Origin: Microthrixaceae bacterium
GTDB taxonomy: Bacteria > Actinomycetota > Acidimicrobiia > Acidimicrobiales > Microtrichaceae
Length of the DNA: 64,000 bases
Reading direction: 5' to 3'
Assembly (NCBI GenBank): GCA_023957995.1
Contig: JAMLGK010000018.1
Span: 1 to 64,000 of the forward strand
In this document: piece after piece, positions 26,701-36,518 of the stretch
Numbering within the stretch: position 1 is the stretch's first letter
Layout of the letters: each line of letters opens with the position of its first letter
Notes under the pieces: generated by a model
Seen by the model: the letters and a program-made list of their open reading frames with translations, nothing else
Told to the model about the DNA's origin: nothing
Database searches by the model: none
Made by a program: the position numbers and the translations under genes

Positions 26701-26705
26701 AAGAG

Positions 26706-27164
26706 TTGCGATCAACACGCGGACAGGCTGGCTTCGGTTTGCTCGAAGCGCTCGTGAGCATCCTCCTGACCTCCATGGTGATCCTGGGCCTCGCTGGTTC
26801 GTTGCTCGCCGCCATCAAGAGTTCAGCGATCGCCGAGCGGGTTCAACGCGCGGATTCGGCGCTGGGCAGCTTCACCGAGAGCCTCAAGACCATGGGCTAT
26901 CCCGAACCACCCAACTCGGGCGGAGGGGCCTGCCCGGAGCTGGCTGACTTCGACGAACAATGGGACGCCTTCGGTGATCGTTGGCAACCACCGTCAGGTG
27001 ACATCTCCGTCGCCATCACCGCGGTCGAGCACTGGCAGCCCGACTCCGGTAGCTATGCATCGACCTGCCCCTCCGGCGGCGACCCCTACACGCATCTGCT
27101 CACGGTCGAGGTTTCCATCGAGGGCAAGGAACGCAGCGCCCAAGTGGTGGTGGCGGACCGATGA
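26706..27164 (+). CDS. Short prepilin-like protein V3
   Basis: 152 aa from TTG 26706. Prepilin signal STRGQAG/FGLLE, with cleavage after G9, Glu at +5 and a hydrophobic helix. The helix is followed by LAAIKSSAIAERVQRADS, resembling the LATIKNT region of V1. Two cysteines sit in the globular part. The stop overlaps the W3 ATG. It opens the third V-W-X cassette, about 5 kb downstream of pilD, and is the only member of that cassette with an intact frame. Confidence 0.75.
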   Translation: MRSTRGQAGFGLLEALVSILLTSMVILGLAGSLLAAIKSSAIAERVQRADSALGSFTESLKTMGYPEPPNSGGGACPELADFDEQWDAFGDRWQPPSGDISVAITAVEHWQPDSGSYASTCPSGGDPYTHLLTVEVSIEGKERSAQVVVADR

Positions 27165-29195
27165 ACCGGCGGTTGGCGAGAGTTCGTTCGGATCAGGGTG
27201 GGTTCACTCTTCTCGAGGTTCTTTTGTCGATGGCGATCGCGGCACTGTTGTTGGTCCCGGTCGGCATGTGGATGATCCTGGCGATGCGCCAGCACGGTCC
27301 CACAGCGTCCAGATTCACCGAGTCGGCCCAGGCACGGATCGCCAACACCTACCTGTCACGCGACGTGGGCTCCGCAGAGCTGATCAGGGTGGGCAACTTC
27401 GGCAGCGGTCCGACAGGTTGCGGCACGATCACCGGAGACACTGTGTTGCTGCAACTGGCGGACGATGTCGATGACGGTACCGAGGTGCCGGTGCGAACCG
27501 TGTACGTGACCAACTCTGACGACGGGGTAACCGGCGTCTTCCGGCGCACCTGCCGCCTGAACGATCCCGCCGTGGTCGAGGACAGCGTCCGGGTGCTCGA
27601 CGATGTCGTGCCGACCGGTTCGGATGCTCCCGAGTTCACCTGTGCCGGTGGTGGCGACGAATGCCTCCAGGTCACCTTCACAGCCACCCTCTCCGAGGGT
27701 GGGGAAGTGAACGTGCGCGCCATGCGTCGATCCACCCTCGATGCGTCCTTCCTGGGCACGGGCGGCAACCTGGCACCTCGGGCCCGTATCACCAAGGTCT
27801 CCCAGGGTGGATCCCGACCGAACTACACCGTCGTGCTCGACAGCGCTGCGTCGAGCGATCCGGACGGAACGATCCAGACCCGCACCTGGGATGTGACGGG
27901 AGGGGCCTTCACCAAGACCGCCGGTCCTCACCCACCCAGGTGACGATCGGGTTCGCGGACATCGCCACCTACCAGGTCTCGCTCACGGTGGATGACGGCA
28001 CCGACACCGCAACCGCCAGGATCAACATCGACGTGGTCAACCAGGCTCCCGTGGCCGAACTCGTGGTCGTCGGTGGCGAAGCCGGGGCCGAGGGAGCGAT
28101 CCAGGGCGAGGGGAACGAGCATCGTTTCATCTTCGATGCCTCCGGGTCCCATGACGTCGACGGCGATGACCCGCTCACCTACCAGTGGGACTTCGGTCCC
28201 GGTGTGGACACGACAATTCGATCACCACTGGCACCATGCCGGAGATCGAGTTCCTAGAAGGAACCGTTCCTCTGGGCAACCGCGAGGTTGTGGTCACCGT
28301 GCGGGACGCGCACGGGGCCCAGGCGGTGGAACGGGTGGGGATCCGACTCCTGGAGCCCGACGGGACTCCGCCGGCCCCGACCGGTGGGGTCCTGGTCACC
28401 ACCACTGGCGAGGGAGAGGATGGGTATCTCGTTTCGACCACCGGCAAGTTGCCCCGAGCCGGAACGGTCGGGGCGGGTCGCCCCGACGTGACGGTCACGT
28501 TCGCGACGCAGCTCACGAGCGGGTTCACCTGGGAGCTGCGGCGCGGTGCAACGGTGGTGGCGACGAGCACGGACCCCACCTTCCAACACGACTTCGGTCC
28601 GGCTGACGCCGGCGACTGGTCGATCTCACTCGTGCCCGACGTCGGTACCCCTGACCCTCCGTACGCATTCCGGCTCAACGCCGCACCGGTCGCCTCATTC
28701 GCGGCCGGTCCGATAGGTACCGCTCCCACGACGGTCGACTTCGACGCCTCCGGGTCGACCGACGACGGCAGCATCGTGTTCTACGAGTGGAACTTCGGGT
28801 TCTTCGACAACTGGACGGGTGGTGGGGTGAACCGCAGCAACCTGTTCACCCATCCCGGTGCCTACAACGTGGTGCTCACGGTGACCGACGACGACGGTGC
28901 CAAGGCGTTCCGAACCCAGACCGCAGCGGTGCCCGGCACGCTCGTCGCACCTGCTGTTGGATCTTTCGCGGGCAACACCTACAGCTGGAATCCGGTGCCC
29001 GGCGCCGAGAAGTACAGGGTACGGGTGCAGGTCTCCGGTGGCAGCAGCTGCAACTCTCCCGCTCCCTATGAGATCAACATCTCTCAGTCGCCCTCGTTCG
29101 CCACGGCCTACCCCGGCTGCACCGTGTCCGCGTCCCATGCGGTGCAGGTGTCCGGTACATGGGGTCCGTACTCACCCTCGGTCACAAGGCCATGA
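27161..29195 (+). pseudogene. Prepilin-like W3 with PKD-like domains, broken by two frameshifts
   Basis: Prepilin signal SDQGG/FTLLE (cleavage after G14, Glu at +5). The coding signal then runs through three frames. The first frame stops at 27941-27943, but restoring one C in the CCC at 27931-27933 continues into a PKD-like domain (VTIGFADIATYQVSLTVDD). The second break is at about 28212-28217, where one extra A restores SITTGTMPEIEF. Repaired, the product would be about 678 aa with three PKD-like modules (key strands DSAASSDPDG, FDASGSHDVDGDD and FDASGSTDDGS), with no Gly tract. Between the breaks the codon use and protein logic remain intact. This is recent decay, phase switching or sequencing error; I cannot tell which. 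Confidence 0.75.
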
Positions 29196-31951
29196 CCATG
29201 ATGCCGCTCGACCGATTCAGCGCAACTGGTCGCGACACCGCCGGGCGGCGGGCGGCACGCGGCCAGTCCGGCTACGTGTTGGGGGTGGTGCTCGCTGCCA
29301 TGGTGGTGGGCCTCCTGCTCATCACAGCGTTGTTGTCGTTGTCGTTCGCCACCCACCGCGCTGCGCTGTTGCAGGAGGAGTCGGCCCGCGAGCAACGCGC
29401 CAGCGACGGGGCACTCGAAACCGCCCTCACCAGGATCCGCAGCGAGATGAACACTCCAGGTGCGACCGACCTCTGCGCGCCGCTGGCTGATCCCGACCCC
29501 GAGGTCGGCGTGATCGCGTTCGGCAGCGGAACGCCCGCACCGAACGACGACATCGATGTCCACGTGAATTGCGATGAGGTGCTCGGCGGAGGCGAGGGTG
29601 GCTCGGGTGGCAACGTGGAACTGGTGGGCGACGACTACTCCGCGGTGCCCGGCGGATTGCCGTGGGACACCTGGAACTGGTCCGACGCACTCGGGTCCAC
29701 TCCGGTCCCCGATTCGGCACTGTCGCCCACGTTGGTGCACAACGGTGGTGAGCCCTCCTGTTCAACAGCAATGTGACTGTGCGCAGCGGCGCTGCCCCGT
29801 TGCTCGACACCGGCGGCGGCAACGGTGCTGTGGACGTGTCGGGCAGCTATCTGCAGGGGGCCCAGGGTCATCCCGGACCGGGCTGCGGGATGCTCGACCT
29901 GGGTTCGTCGATGGCGGACGCCGACCTCACCCGCACCGCTGTCATCGACAACGACACGACCCCGCAGTGCGACGACTCCGATACCGCCACCAACCTCACG
30001 CCGACCAAGAACATCGATCAGCCCGGTGGAACGTCACGGAACGCCCCGGCGTGTGCTGGATCGCTGGTCACGCTTGAGCCGGGTGACTACAACGCGGTCG
30101 CAACCCGCGCACTCAACGACAACCTCTTCGACGGTGACTGCCCCAACAGGGTGTTCCACTTCAAGCCGGGGGACTACTGGTTCGACGTGCCGAGCGCCGG
30201 TGATGCACTCACCTTCGACGACGCCACATCGGCCTTCGTGTTCGGAACCCTGAACGATCCGTCCGCTGCTCCGTCCGCCGCCAGCTGTGATCCCACTTCC
30301 GCACAGGGCGTTCGGGTGGTGCTCTCCGGTCGCGCCACGATCCAACACCTCGCAGGCAATGTGTCGATGTGTGCCGACGGTGGGACCGCGCAAGCCCTCG
30401 TGCAGTCCGAGATCTCTCCGAACGAGATTGCCATATCCAACCCACAGACGGGACGGCACCACTACTACTGGGCCGGTAGCTACTGGGTGGACACCGACGA
30501 CTTCGCCAACGTGGGCAACGTCGCCGCTGATGCCGAGGGAACGATTCCGCCACTGCGGTGGTCAACTGCGCGGGTGAGGTGTTCAATCCGTTCAAGTCCT
30601 GCCTGTTGAGCTTCACCGTCGACCTCAGCGCCCAGGGCGACGCGCCGGTGGACAACCTGCGCGTGGCTTGGACCAGCAGCGAAACACCACCGGCCCACGT
30701 CACCCAACGCGGCGTGCGGGCCATCCTCACCAAGGGTGGTTCGACCCTCTGCAACAAGTACCTCACCAACGCGGGTCGCACCCCGGGGTTCATGTCGTCG
30801 GTCGACCTCACCGGTTGCGTCACTTCACAGAGCCAGCTCGACGGAGCCAGGCTCAAGCTCGAGTTCGACTACCGGTACCCGTATGCCCCCGTCGGAACCA
30901 GTCCACACATCGGGCTCTCGGTGAGGGGCCTCAACCTCATGACCAACACCCACACGGTCGAGGCGACATCCGCTTCATCTCCGGCAGCGGGGAGTGGGCG
31001 ACGCCCGCGGGTGTGCTGGCAGCAGGCGGGGCGATCGCGGTGCATCCAGAGCTCGACTGTGCCGGCGGCGTGTGCACCCGCGATACCGATACCCAGCCCA
31101 ACCGGTTGGTGCTGGGCGACTTCGACCTCGCGGGATCGGGGCTCGAGGACGACGACCAGATCGAGAACTTGTGGCTGGCGATCGACAACTCCGGCGGCGA
31201 TGACGCGGTGGCTGGACCCATCGACGTCGGTGTGCTGCTGGGCCACACGGCCATCCACGTCGAATGGGACGACGGCACCGGTGGTACCGAGTCCTGCGAC
31301 GTACCGACGGGGAACCTCCACACCTACACGCGTTCGCGCAACACCTACTTCATCGACATCCTCACGGGTAACGCCTGCGCCGCGCTCCGGCAGGACGCCT
31401 CGGTTCTCGCCACGGCGACGGTGACCCTGTCGATCAGCGCCGAGAAGGGAATCTGGATCGGCTCCGACCTCAATCCGGGGATCGGTCTGCAGCTTCCGGC
31501 TCTCGACCACGTCCGTCTTGTCGCCACCTCCGAGACGACCGACGAGGTCCATCGGGGAAGGGTCACCTCCAACGTGGGCGACGGCGTACCCACGCAGTTC
31601 CGTGTGCACGGCGACGTGGTGATGCCCCGGACCAGCCTCGATGTGTTCTGGACCGGGCCGGTGGACGTGCAGCCGATCGTCGACGGTTCCCTGGAGCTCC
31701 ATTCGCTCGGCTCGATCGACCAGGGGGGCTCGGTCGGGGTCGTCTGCTGCGGGCCGGGATCCCGGGTGGCGCGCGTCGTGGCCGAGATCCAGGACGATGG
31801 CGGCGACTGGGTTCCACGGGGTGTGGCCAGAGCCACGATGCTGCGCAACAGCTCCGAACCATTGGCCGACATGGTCGTGACCGGGTGGCAGCTCTGCGGT
31901 CGGGCCGGGTGCGAGGTTCCGACCGGAGGCGGTCTGGGTCCACCGCCGTAG
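29192..31951 (+). pseudogene. Large prepilin-like X3, broken by three frameshifts
   Basis: ATG 29192 overlaps the W3 stop. Prepilin-like N-terminus (RGQSG/YVLGVVLAAMVVG) without Glu at +5, like X1 and X2, followed by a related post-helix motif (EQRASDGALETALTRI). The frame breaks at about 29753-29758, 30547-30552 and 30960-30963. Each is repaired by adding one base (C, C and G) to a 2-4 base run, giving about 920 aa. The rebuilt protein ends in a module with VHGDVVMPRTSLDVFW, parallel to GTVYAPSAALEV in X1. As it stands only the first part would be made, and it ends shortly after the first break. Confidence 0.75.
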
Positions 31952-31971
31952 CGGTACTACCGTGACCCGCG

Positions 31972-32865
31972 ATGGACATCGGAGTGGCGTTACCCACGAT
32001 GGCAACCGGTTACTCCCGGGAGGTCCACCACTCCTGGTGCGCAGGGATAGACGCGGGACCTTTCTCGTCGATCAGTTGCGGTGAGCGCATCACCTACCGC
32101 AACCCCGAGATGATGACCACGCTCGCCTCGGCGGCGTCGCTGACCGAACGGGTCAGGGTGTTCGTGAACCTGGTGGTCGCACCCATGCACCCTCCGGCGC
32201 TCGTCGCCAAGGAGCTCGCCACCCTCGAGATGCTGAGCGAAGGGCGCGTGACCCTCGGCGTGGGGGTCGGAGGTCGCGAACACGACTACCGCGCCATGGA
32301 ATCCAGCTACGAGCGCCGGCACTCGCGTCTCGACATCGCGGTGGCCGAGATCCGCTCGATCCTCGCCGGATCCGGTCCGTTCGAAGGGGCCGACCCTGTG
32401 GGACCTGATGTGGTGGGGGGACGGGAGATGGAGGTCCTCGCCGGCGCGATGGGCCCCAAGGGACTTGGGCGCGCCGCTCGCTGGGCCGACGGGGTGTCGG
32501 GGTTCTCTCTCACCGCGGACGGTACCGAGATCGCAGAGGCGGCTGAAGCCGCCCGCCGGGCGTGGTCGATCGCGGGGCGTGAGGACCCACCGCGCCTCGT
32601 GTCGGGTTGCTTCTATGTGCTGGGCGTGGAGGAACCGCAGGAGACCCTTCGCCGGTTCACCTATGACTACCTCGAGATCTTCGGCAGGGGAGCAGCCCGC
32701 ACGCTCTCAGAAGACGCTCCGGTGTGGAACGAGGAGCGCCTGGCGACGGTGCTGGGCGAGGCAGCCGAGGCGGGGATCGACGAGTTCATCCTGGTGCCCG
32801 GCACGGTCGACCCCGCATGCCTCGATGCCACCACCTCGTTCTGTGTTTCCTCCCTAGCTCCCTGA
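31972..32865 (+). CDS. LLM-class flavin-dependent oxidoreductase
   Basis: 297 aa. Luciferase-like monooxygenase fold, using reduced flavin (FMN or F420). It starts MDIGVALPTM and contains the family stretches VNLVVAPMHPPALVAKELATLEMLSEGRVTLGVG (split across the second and third strands) and RAARWADGVSGFS. Substrate cannot be predicted. ATG 31972 lies 20 bp after X3. The last codons (SFCVSSLAP and stop) are formed by the first copy of a 51-bp palindromic element, so the original C-terminus may have been altered. Confidence 0.85.
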   Translation: MDIGVALPTMATGYSREVHHSWCAGIDAGPFSSISCGERITYRNPEMMTTLASAASLTERVRVFVNLVVAPMHPPALVAKELATLEMLSEGRVTLGVGVGGREHDYRAMESSYERRHSRLDIAVAEIRSILAGSGPFEGADPVGPDVVGGREMEVLAGAMGPKGLGRAARWADGVSGFSLTADGTEIAEAAEAARRAWSIAGREDPPRLVSGCFYVLGVEEPQETLRRFTYDYLEIFGRGAARTLSEDAPVWNEERLATVLGEAAEAGIDEFILVPGTVDPACLDATTSFCVSSLAP

Positions 32866-32887
32866 GCGCGTTTCGCTTCACAGAACG
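32837..32887 (+). repeat. 51-bp palindromic element, copy 1
   Basis: Arms CGTTCTGTG (32837-32845) and CACAGAACG (32879-32887) are perfect inverted repeats. An inner hairpin GCTC/GAGC encloses a 3-nt loop. It overlaps the last 10 codons of the LLM gene and supplies its TGA. It matches copy 2 at 41 of 51 positions by hand alignment. Confidence 0.85.
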
Positions 32888-32955
32888 GCTGTGAGGCCGA
32901 GGCGGGTCGCCCGACCCCTGTCGGGGGTGACTTCCCTGCGGGAAGGCTCCCCGGG

Positions 32956-33879
32956 GTGGGAGTTGATGAACTGGACGAAGTGCGAACCTTCGCGGCTGGA
33001 CAACACGGTGCGGTCGGGGTTCGACAACTCGTGGCACGGGGTTGGAGCTCCTGGCGCATCGACGATCTCTGTCGGCACCACGGCTGGATCCGGGTCACCT
33101 CCCAGGTGTTGAGAGTGGCCGGAGCGCCCGATACCGGGGCCCAACGGGTCTCCTGTGCAGTTCTGGATGTCGGACCCGGTGCCTACCTCTCCCACGAGAG
33201 CGCCGCCGCGTGGTGGGGACATCGCGGATCGCGACTCGAGCGCCCGATACACGTGGTGACCACCCGGGTGAGCACACGTCGGTCGAACCTTGCCAGGGTT
33301 CACAGGGTTCGCCATCTCGACGATCGGTGGGTCACCGACCTGGCGGGGGTACCGGTGGTGCGCCCCGAACTCGTGGCGATGCACCTCTTCGCCAGCTGCC
33401 ACTACCAACGGGCGGAGCGAATCGTGGAGTCCATGTGGTCCCAGCGGTTGCTCTCTGGAGGGTCGCTCGGAAACCTCCTACGCGATGTCGGGAAGCGGGG
33501 CCGGAACGGCACGGCCGGTCTGCGGTTGTACGTCGATGAGCGCCGGGGCGGGTACGAGCCTCCCGACAGCGGACTCGAGACCCGGGTTCAGCGGATCCTG
33601 GGTGATGCCGGAATCGCGCTCCGGCGTCAGGTCGACCTCGGCGATGCCCGACACTGGAGTGCCCGGGTCGACTTCCTGCTGCCCGACCTGGGGTTGGTGC
33701 TGGAGGTACAGAGTGAGGTTCACCATTCATCGCTGCGCGACCGCTCGGCTGACCTCGAGCGCATCGCGAAGCTGGAACGGCAGGGATTCCTGGTCGTGGA
33801 GGTGACCGATGAGATGGTCTGGACCGACCCGGCGGCCGTCATCCGAGCGGTCAGAGCACGTTCTGTGTCTCCTCGCTAG
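32956..33879 (+). CDS. AbiEi-like N-terminus with DUF559-type nuclease-fold C-terminus
   Basis: 307 aa from GTG 32956. The first 60 residues look like the winged-helix region of AbiEi-type antitoxins (GVRQLVARGWSSWRIDDL, GWIRVTSQVLRV). The last 110 residues resemble DUF559/Vsr-like PD-(D/E)XK folds: RVDFLLPDLGLVLEVQSEVH, then a helix and FLVVEVTDEMV. The expected ExK lysine is Gln (EVQ), so catalysis is doubtful. No toxin partner gene is adjacent. The C-terminal RSVSPR and stop are encoded by copy 2 of the palindromic element. Such genes are common single genes in actinobacteria; role unknown. Confidence 0.65.
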   Translation: MGVDELDEVRTFAAGQHGAVGVRQLVARGWSSWRIDDLCRHHGWIRVTSQVLRVAGAPDTGAQRVSCAVLDVGPGAYLSHESAAAWWGHRGSRLERPIHVVTTRVSTRRSNLARVHRVRHLDDRWVTDLAGVPVVRPELVAMHLFASCHYQRAERIVESMWSQRLLSGGSLGNLLRDVGKRGRNGTAGLRLYVDERRGGYEPPDSGLETRVQRILGDAGIALRRQVDLGDARHWSARVDFLLPDLGLVLEVQSEVHHSSLRDRSADLERIAKLERQGFLVVEVTDEMVWTDPAAVIRAVRARSVSPR

Positions 33880-33909
33880 CCCTATGGGCTCATCTCGCTA
33901 CACAGAACG
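33859..33909. repeat. 51-bp palindromic element, copy 2, at convergent gene ends
   Basis: Ten-bp perfect arms CGTTCTGTGT (33859-33868) and ACACAGAACG (33900-33909), with inner hairpin GCCC-TAT-GGGC. It spans both stops of the convergent genes. The plus-strand gene enters the left arm as Arg-Ser-Val and stops at TAG 33877-33879. The minus-strand gene enters the right arm, also as Arg-Ser-Val, and stops at 33898. It may act as a two-way terminator. Confidence 0.85.
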
Positions 33910-34881
33910 GGGATTGAAGCGGCTCTGGATGAACCCTGCGCCCCAGGTGAAGTGCATCACCGGGAACGCTGCCACGAATGCGATCGGATCGGCATCGTGC
34001 TGGTCGGGCCGTGAGGTGACGAAGGCGGCTGCGAGCACCCCGAGATAGCCGATCGCTCCGGCGGCCAGGAGCCTGCGCCCGGGTCGCGACAGTGCCAGCA
34101 GTGGAGTGAGGGCGAGCCCGACCGTGGCCACCGGCGCCACGTAGTGGCGCGGCTGCATCGAGTCGGGATGGGTTCGGGCCACGTCGGCCTTGCCCTTGCC
34201 GTAGTCGTAGAACTGGCGCGCCAGCGCACCCAGCGTGGCACGGGGGCGGTAGAGCGTGACGATCTCGGGATCGAACACCAACGTGTGGCCCGCGCTGCGG
34301 ATCCGGTGGTTGAGCTCGTAGTCGGAGTTCCGCTCCAGCGACTCGTCGAACGAGCCGACCTCCTCGAGCACCTCGCGGCGGTAGGCCGGGTGACCGATCG
34401 TGTCCACCTCGGCACGCTCGGTGGAGTAGCGGAACGGCGAGGCCATGCCCAGGCGCGAGGTCATCGCCAGGCCGATCGCCTGCTGGGTGGGAGTGACACC
34501 CTCGTGGAGCAGCTGGCCGCCCACACCACCGGCTCCGGTGTCGTTCAGCGCCCGCACGGACCGCGCCACGAAATCTGGTCCCACCGCGGCGTGGGCGCCG
34601 ACGATGCAGATCACGTCGCCGCGGGCAGCTTCGATCCCCCGGTTGAACGCGGCGGAGGCCTTGCGCTTCGGATTGTCGACCATGCGCAACCAGCTGCGGG
34701 TCTCGGCGAGCCGTTCGACCAGTTCCCGTGAACCGTCGTCCGACCCACCGTCGGCGATCACCACATCGAGCAGGTCGAGCGGGTAGTCCTGCGCCCCGAA
34801 GGCATCGATGCAGGCCTCGATCCAGTCGATCTCGTTGAACATCGCCACGACGATCGAAACCGTCGGATTGGATTCGCTCAT
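33898..34881 (-). CDS. Family 2 glycosyltransferase (ExoA-like)
   Basis: 327 aa. GT-A fold: [18 protein letters not shown] at the start, ADGGSDDGS as the nucleotide-sugar site, and [12 protein letters not shown] in the DxD region. The acceptor-side motif [13 protein letters not shown] is present, and two or three membrane helices lie near 255-315. This resembles succinoglycan-type glycosyltransferases, which add sugars to lipid-linked precursors. The ATG overlaps the stop of the upstream sugar-phosphate transferase gene, so the two act in one exopolysaccharide or glycoconjugate pathway. Its C-terminal NPRSV and stop lie in copy 2 of the palindromic element. Confidence 0.85.
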   Translation of the reverse strand: MSESNPTVSIVVAMFNEIDWIEACIDAFGAQDYPLDLLDVVIADGGSDDGSRELVERLAETRSWLRMVDNPKRKASAAFNRGIEAARGDVICIVGAHAAVGPDFVARSVRALNDTGAGGVGGQLLHEGVTPTQQAIGLAMTSRLGMASPFRYSTERAEVDTIGHPAYRREVLEEVGSFDESLERNSDYELNHRIRSAGHTLVFDPEIVTLYRPRATLGALARQFYDYGKGKADVARTHPDSMQPRHYVAPVATVGLALTPLLALSRPGRRLLAAGAIGYLGVLAAAFVTSRPDQHDADPIAFVAAFPVMHFTWGAGFIQSRFNPRSV

Positions 34882-36248
34882 CTGCCCCTGCCCTGGCCGC
34901 CGATCATGGCCCGGATTGTACGGACGATGATCCGGTTGTCGAACCCGAGGCTCTGGTTGCGCAGGTAGAAGAACTCGTACTGCAGCTTCTCCAGCGCGTC
35001 GTCCTCGTCGCCGGCGTAGCCGTACTTGACCTGGGCCCAGCCGGTGAGCCCGGGCCGCACCAGGTGGCGCAGGTCGTAGAAGGGCAGCTTCTGGGACAGC
35101 TCCTCCACGTAGTGGGGCTGTTCGGGTCGGGGACCCACGATCGACAGGTCCCCCTTGAGGATGTTGATCACCTGGGGCAGTTCATCGAGGTGGCTGGCGC
35201 GCAGCAGCTTGCCGAACGGGGTCACCCGTGGATCGTCCTGTTGTGTCCAGGTGGTGGTCGGAGCGTCCGGGTCCTCCGGCGCCACATCGCGCTTGGGGCT
35301 GTTGGTCATGGTGCGGAACTTGAGGATCGTGAAGGTCTCGCCGCCCTTGCCCACACGGGGTTGGCGGTAGGTGATGGGCCCACGGTTGGCCAGCAGGTTG
35401 CCGATCAGCACGAAAGGTGTGATCAACACCAGCACGACCGCGCCGAGCATCCCGAGGGTCAGGTCCATCATCCGTTTCAGCTGTCCGTAGTGGATGCCGT
35501 GGATCTCTCCGATGTCGAACAGCAGCGAGGCCCGCTCCAGCTCGCTGAGCGGGAGCTTGCCCAGCCATTCCTCGTAGGCGCCCTGCAGGGTGCGGATCCG
35601 GATGCCCAGTTCGTGCAGTTCGGCCACCTGGCCCACGACGCGTTCGTCGTCCTGGGCCGAGCGGTCCAGCACCAACACCGTGGCCTGGGTGCGCTCCAGC
35701 GCCATCGCCAGGGGACTCCGCCCGGCGTGCGGGTCCCCCTCGGCGGCCGCGTCAGGGGTGAGGCCGCCGACGAACGTGGCGGCCTTCTCGGGGCTCTGGG
35801 TGAGGTCGTGGGCCAGGCGTGCCTCTTCGGACTCCTTGCCGACGAACAGGATGCGGTCGCGGTTCTGGTGCCGGGTGGTGGTGCTGCGCGAGAAGGCGTT
35901 GAGCAGCACCTGCCAGGGGACTATCAGCACGGCCGAACCGAAGATCACGAACCTCGGAAGGAAGATGTCGCCCAGCACCAACTGCGCCATGGAGATGGCC
36001 ACCACGGAGATGCCGACCGCCAGGGACGCCAACCAGGCTGCCTGGCGCGTGGAGCGCGGCTGGTCGGGCATCCCGAAGGCATAGGCGGTGATCTCCAACA
36101 GCACGGTGTAGGCGATCGCCCAGCTGAATCGGGTGGAGTTGGTGAAGTCGTAGACCGGCACCGAGATGTACCGGGCGTGGTACACGCTGAGTGCGAACAC
36201 GATCGCGACGCTTCCCCCATAGCTCAGCAGTCGAGCGATGCGGCGCAT
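34878..36248 (-). CDS. Polyprenyl-phosphate sugar-1-phosphate transferase (WbaP/ExoY family)
   Basis: 456 aa. Initiating enzyme that moves a sugar phosphate from a UDP-sugar onto undecaprenyl phosphate at the membrane. The N-terminal half has four hydrophobic helices and a nucleotide-binding-like domain. The C-terminal catalytic part shows FTILKFRTM (near 305), [27 protein letters not shown] and [14 protein letters not shown]. It is the first gene of a two-gene minus-strand operon with the family 2 glycosyltransferase. Copy 3 of the palindromic element lies in its upstream region. Confidence 0.9.
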   Translation of the reverse strand: MRRIARLLSYGGSVAIVFALSVYHARYISVPVYDFTNSTRFSWAIAYTVLLEITAYAFGMPDQPRSTRQAAWLASLAVGISVVAISMAQLVLGDIFLPRFVIFGSAVLIVPWQVLLNAFSRSTTTRHQNRDRILFVGKESEEARLAHDLTQSPEKAATFVGGLTPDAAAEGDPHAGRSPLAMALERTQATVLVLDRSAQDDERVVGQVAELHELGIRIRTLQGAYEEWLGKLPLSELERASLLFDIGEIHGIHYGQLKRMMDLTLGMLGAVVLVLITPFVLIGNLLANRGPITYRQPRVGKGGETFTILKFRTMTNSPKRDVAPEDPDAPTTTWTQQDDPRVTPFGKLLRASHLDELPQVINILKGDLSIVGPRPEQPHYVEELSQKLPFYDLRHLVRPGLTGWAQVKYGYAGDEDDALEKLQYEFFYLRNQSLGFDNRIIVRTIRAMIGGQGRGR

Positions 36249-36321
36249 GGAACAACGGTAGCGGTCGGTGCTCTCGGCCCCGGAAATGCCTCCAGCGTCC
36301 TGCGCCGGGCCCCGAACCCGT

Positions 36322-36372
36322 CGTTCTGTGCTTCCTCACGCGCTCCACGAGCTAGCGACGCAGCACAGAACG
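36322..36372. repeat. 51-bp palindromic element, copy 3
   Basis: Arms CGTTCTGTGC (36322-36331) and GCACAGAACG (36363-36372), with inner hairpin GCTC-CAC-GAGC. Exactly 51 bp like the other two. It lies between divergent genes, so this copy is not a terminator. Its orientation is ambiguous because it aligns equally well both ways (38 of 51 with copy 1). Confidence 0.85.
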
Positions 36373-36518
36373 GATCCGCTGGTGGCAGAAAAGGTCACCA
36401 CGTAGGCAGGGCTGCCGTCGTTCCTGACGAGCAGGCCCGGCGCATCGTCGGTACGATCTTGCTTGCGGCGGCCGGCCGGAGCACCAGTTGGTCGCGGAAC
36501 GACGATCAAGGGGACAGC

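Noticed and set aside
26502..26705. Longer N-terminus for V3 starting at 26502
   Set aside because: It would overlap the hairpin after the transglutaminase gene and give a 76-residue prepilin leader. The strong AGGAGGG and TTG at 26706 fit better.
35064..36518. Long open frame in phase with and upstream of the aldehyde dehydrogenase
   Set aside because: It lies antisense to the well-supported sugar transferase gene, has no family features, and the ALDH N-terminus at GTG 36519 is normal.
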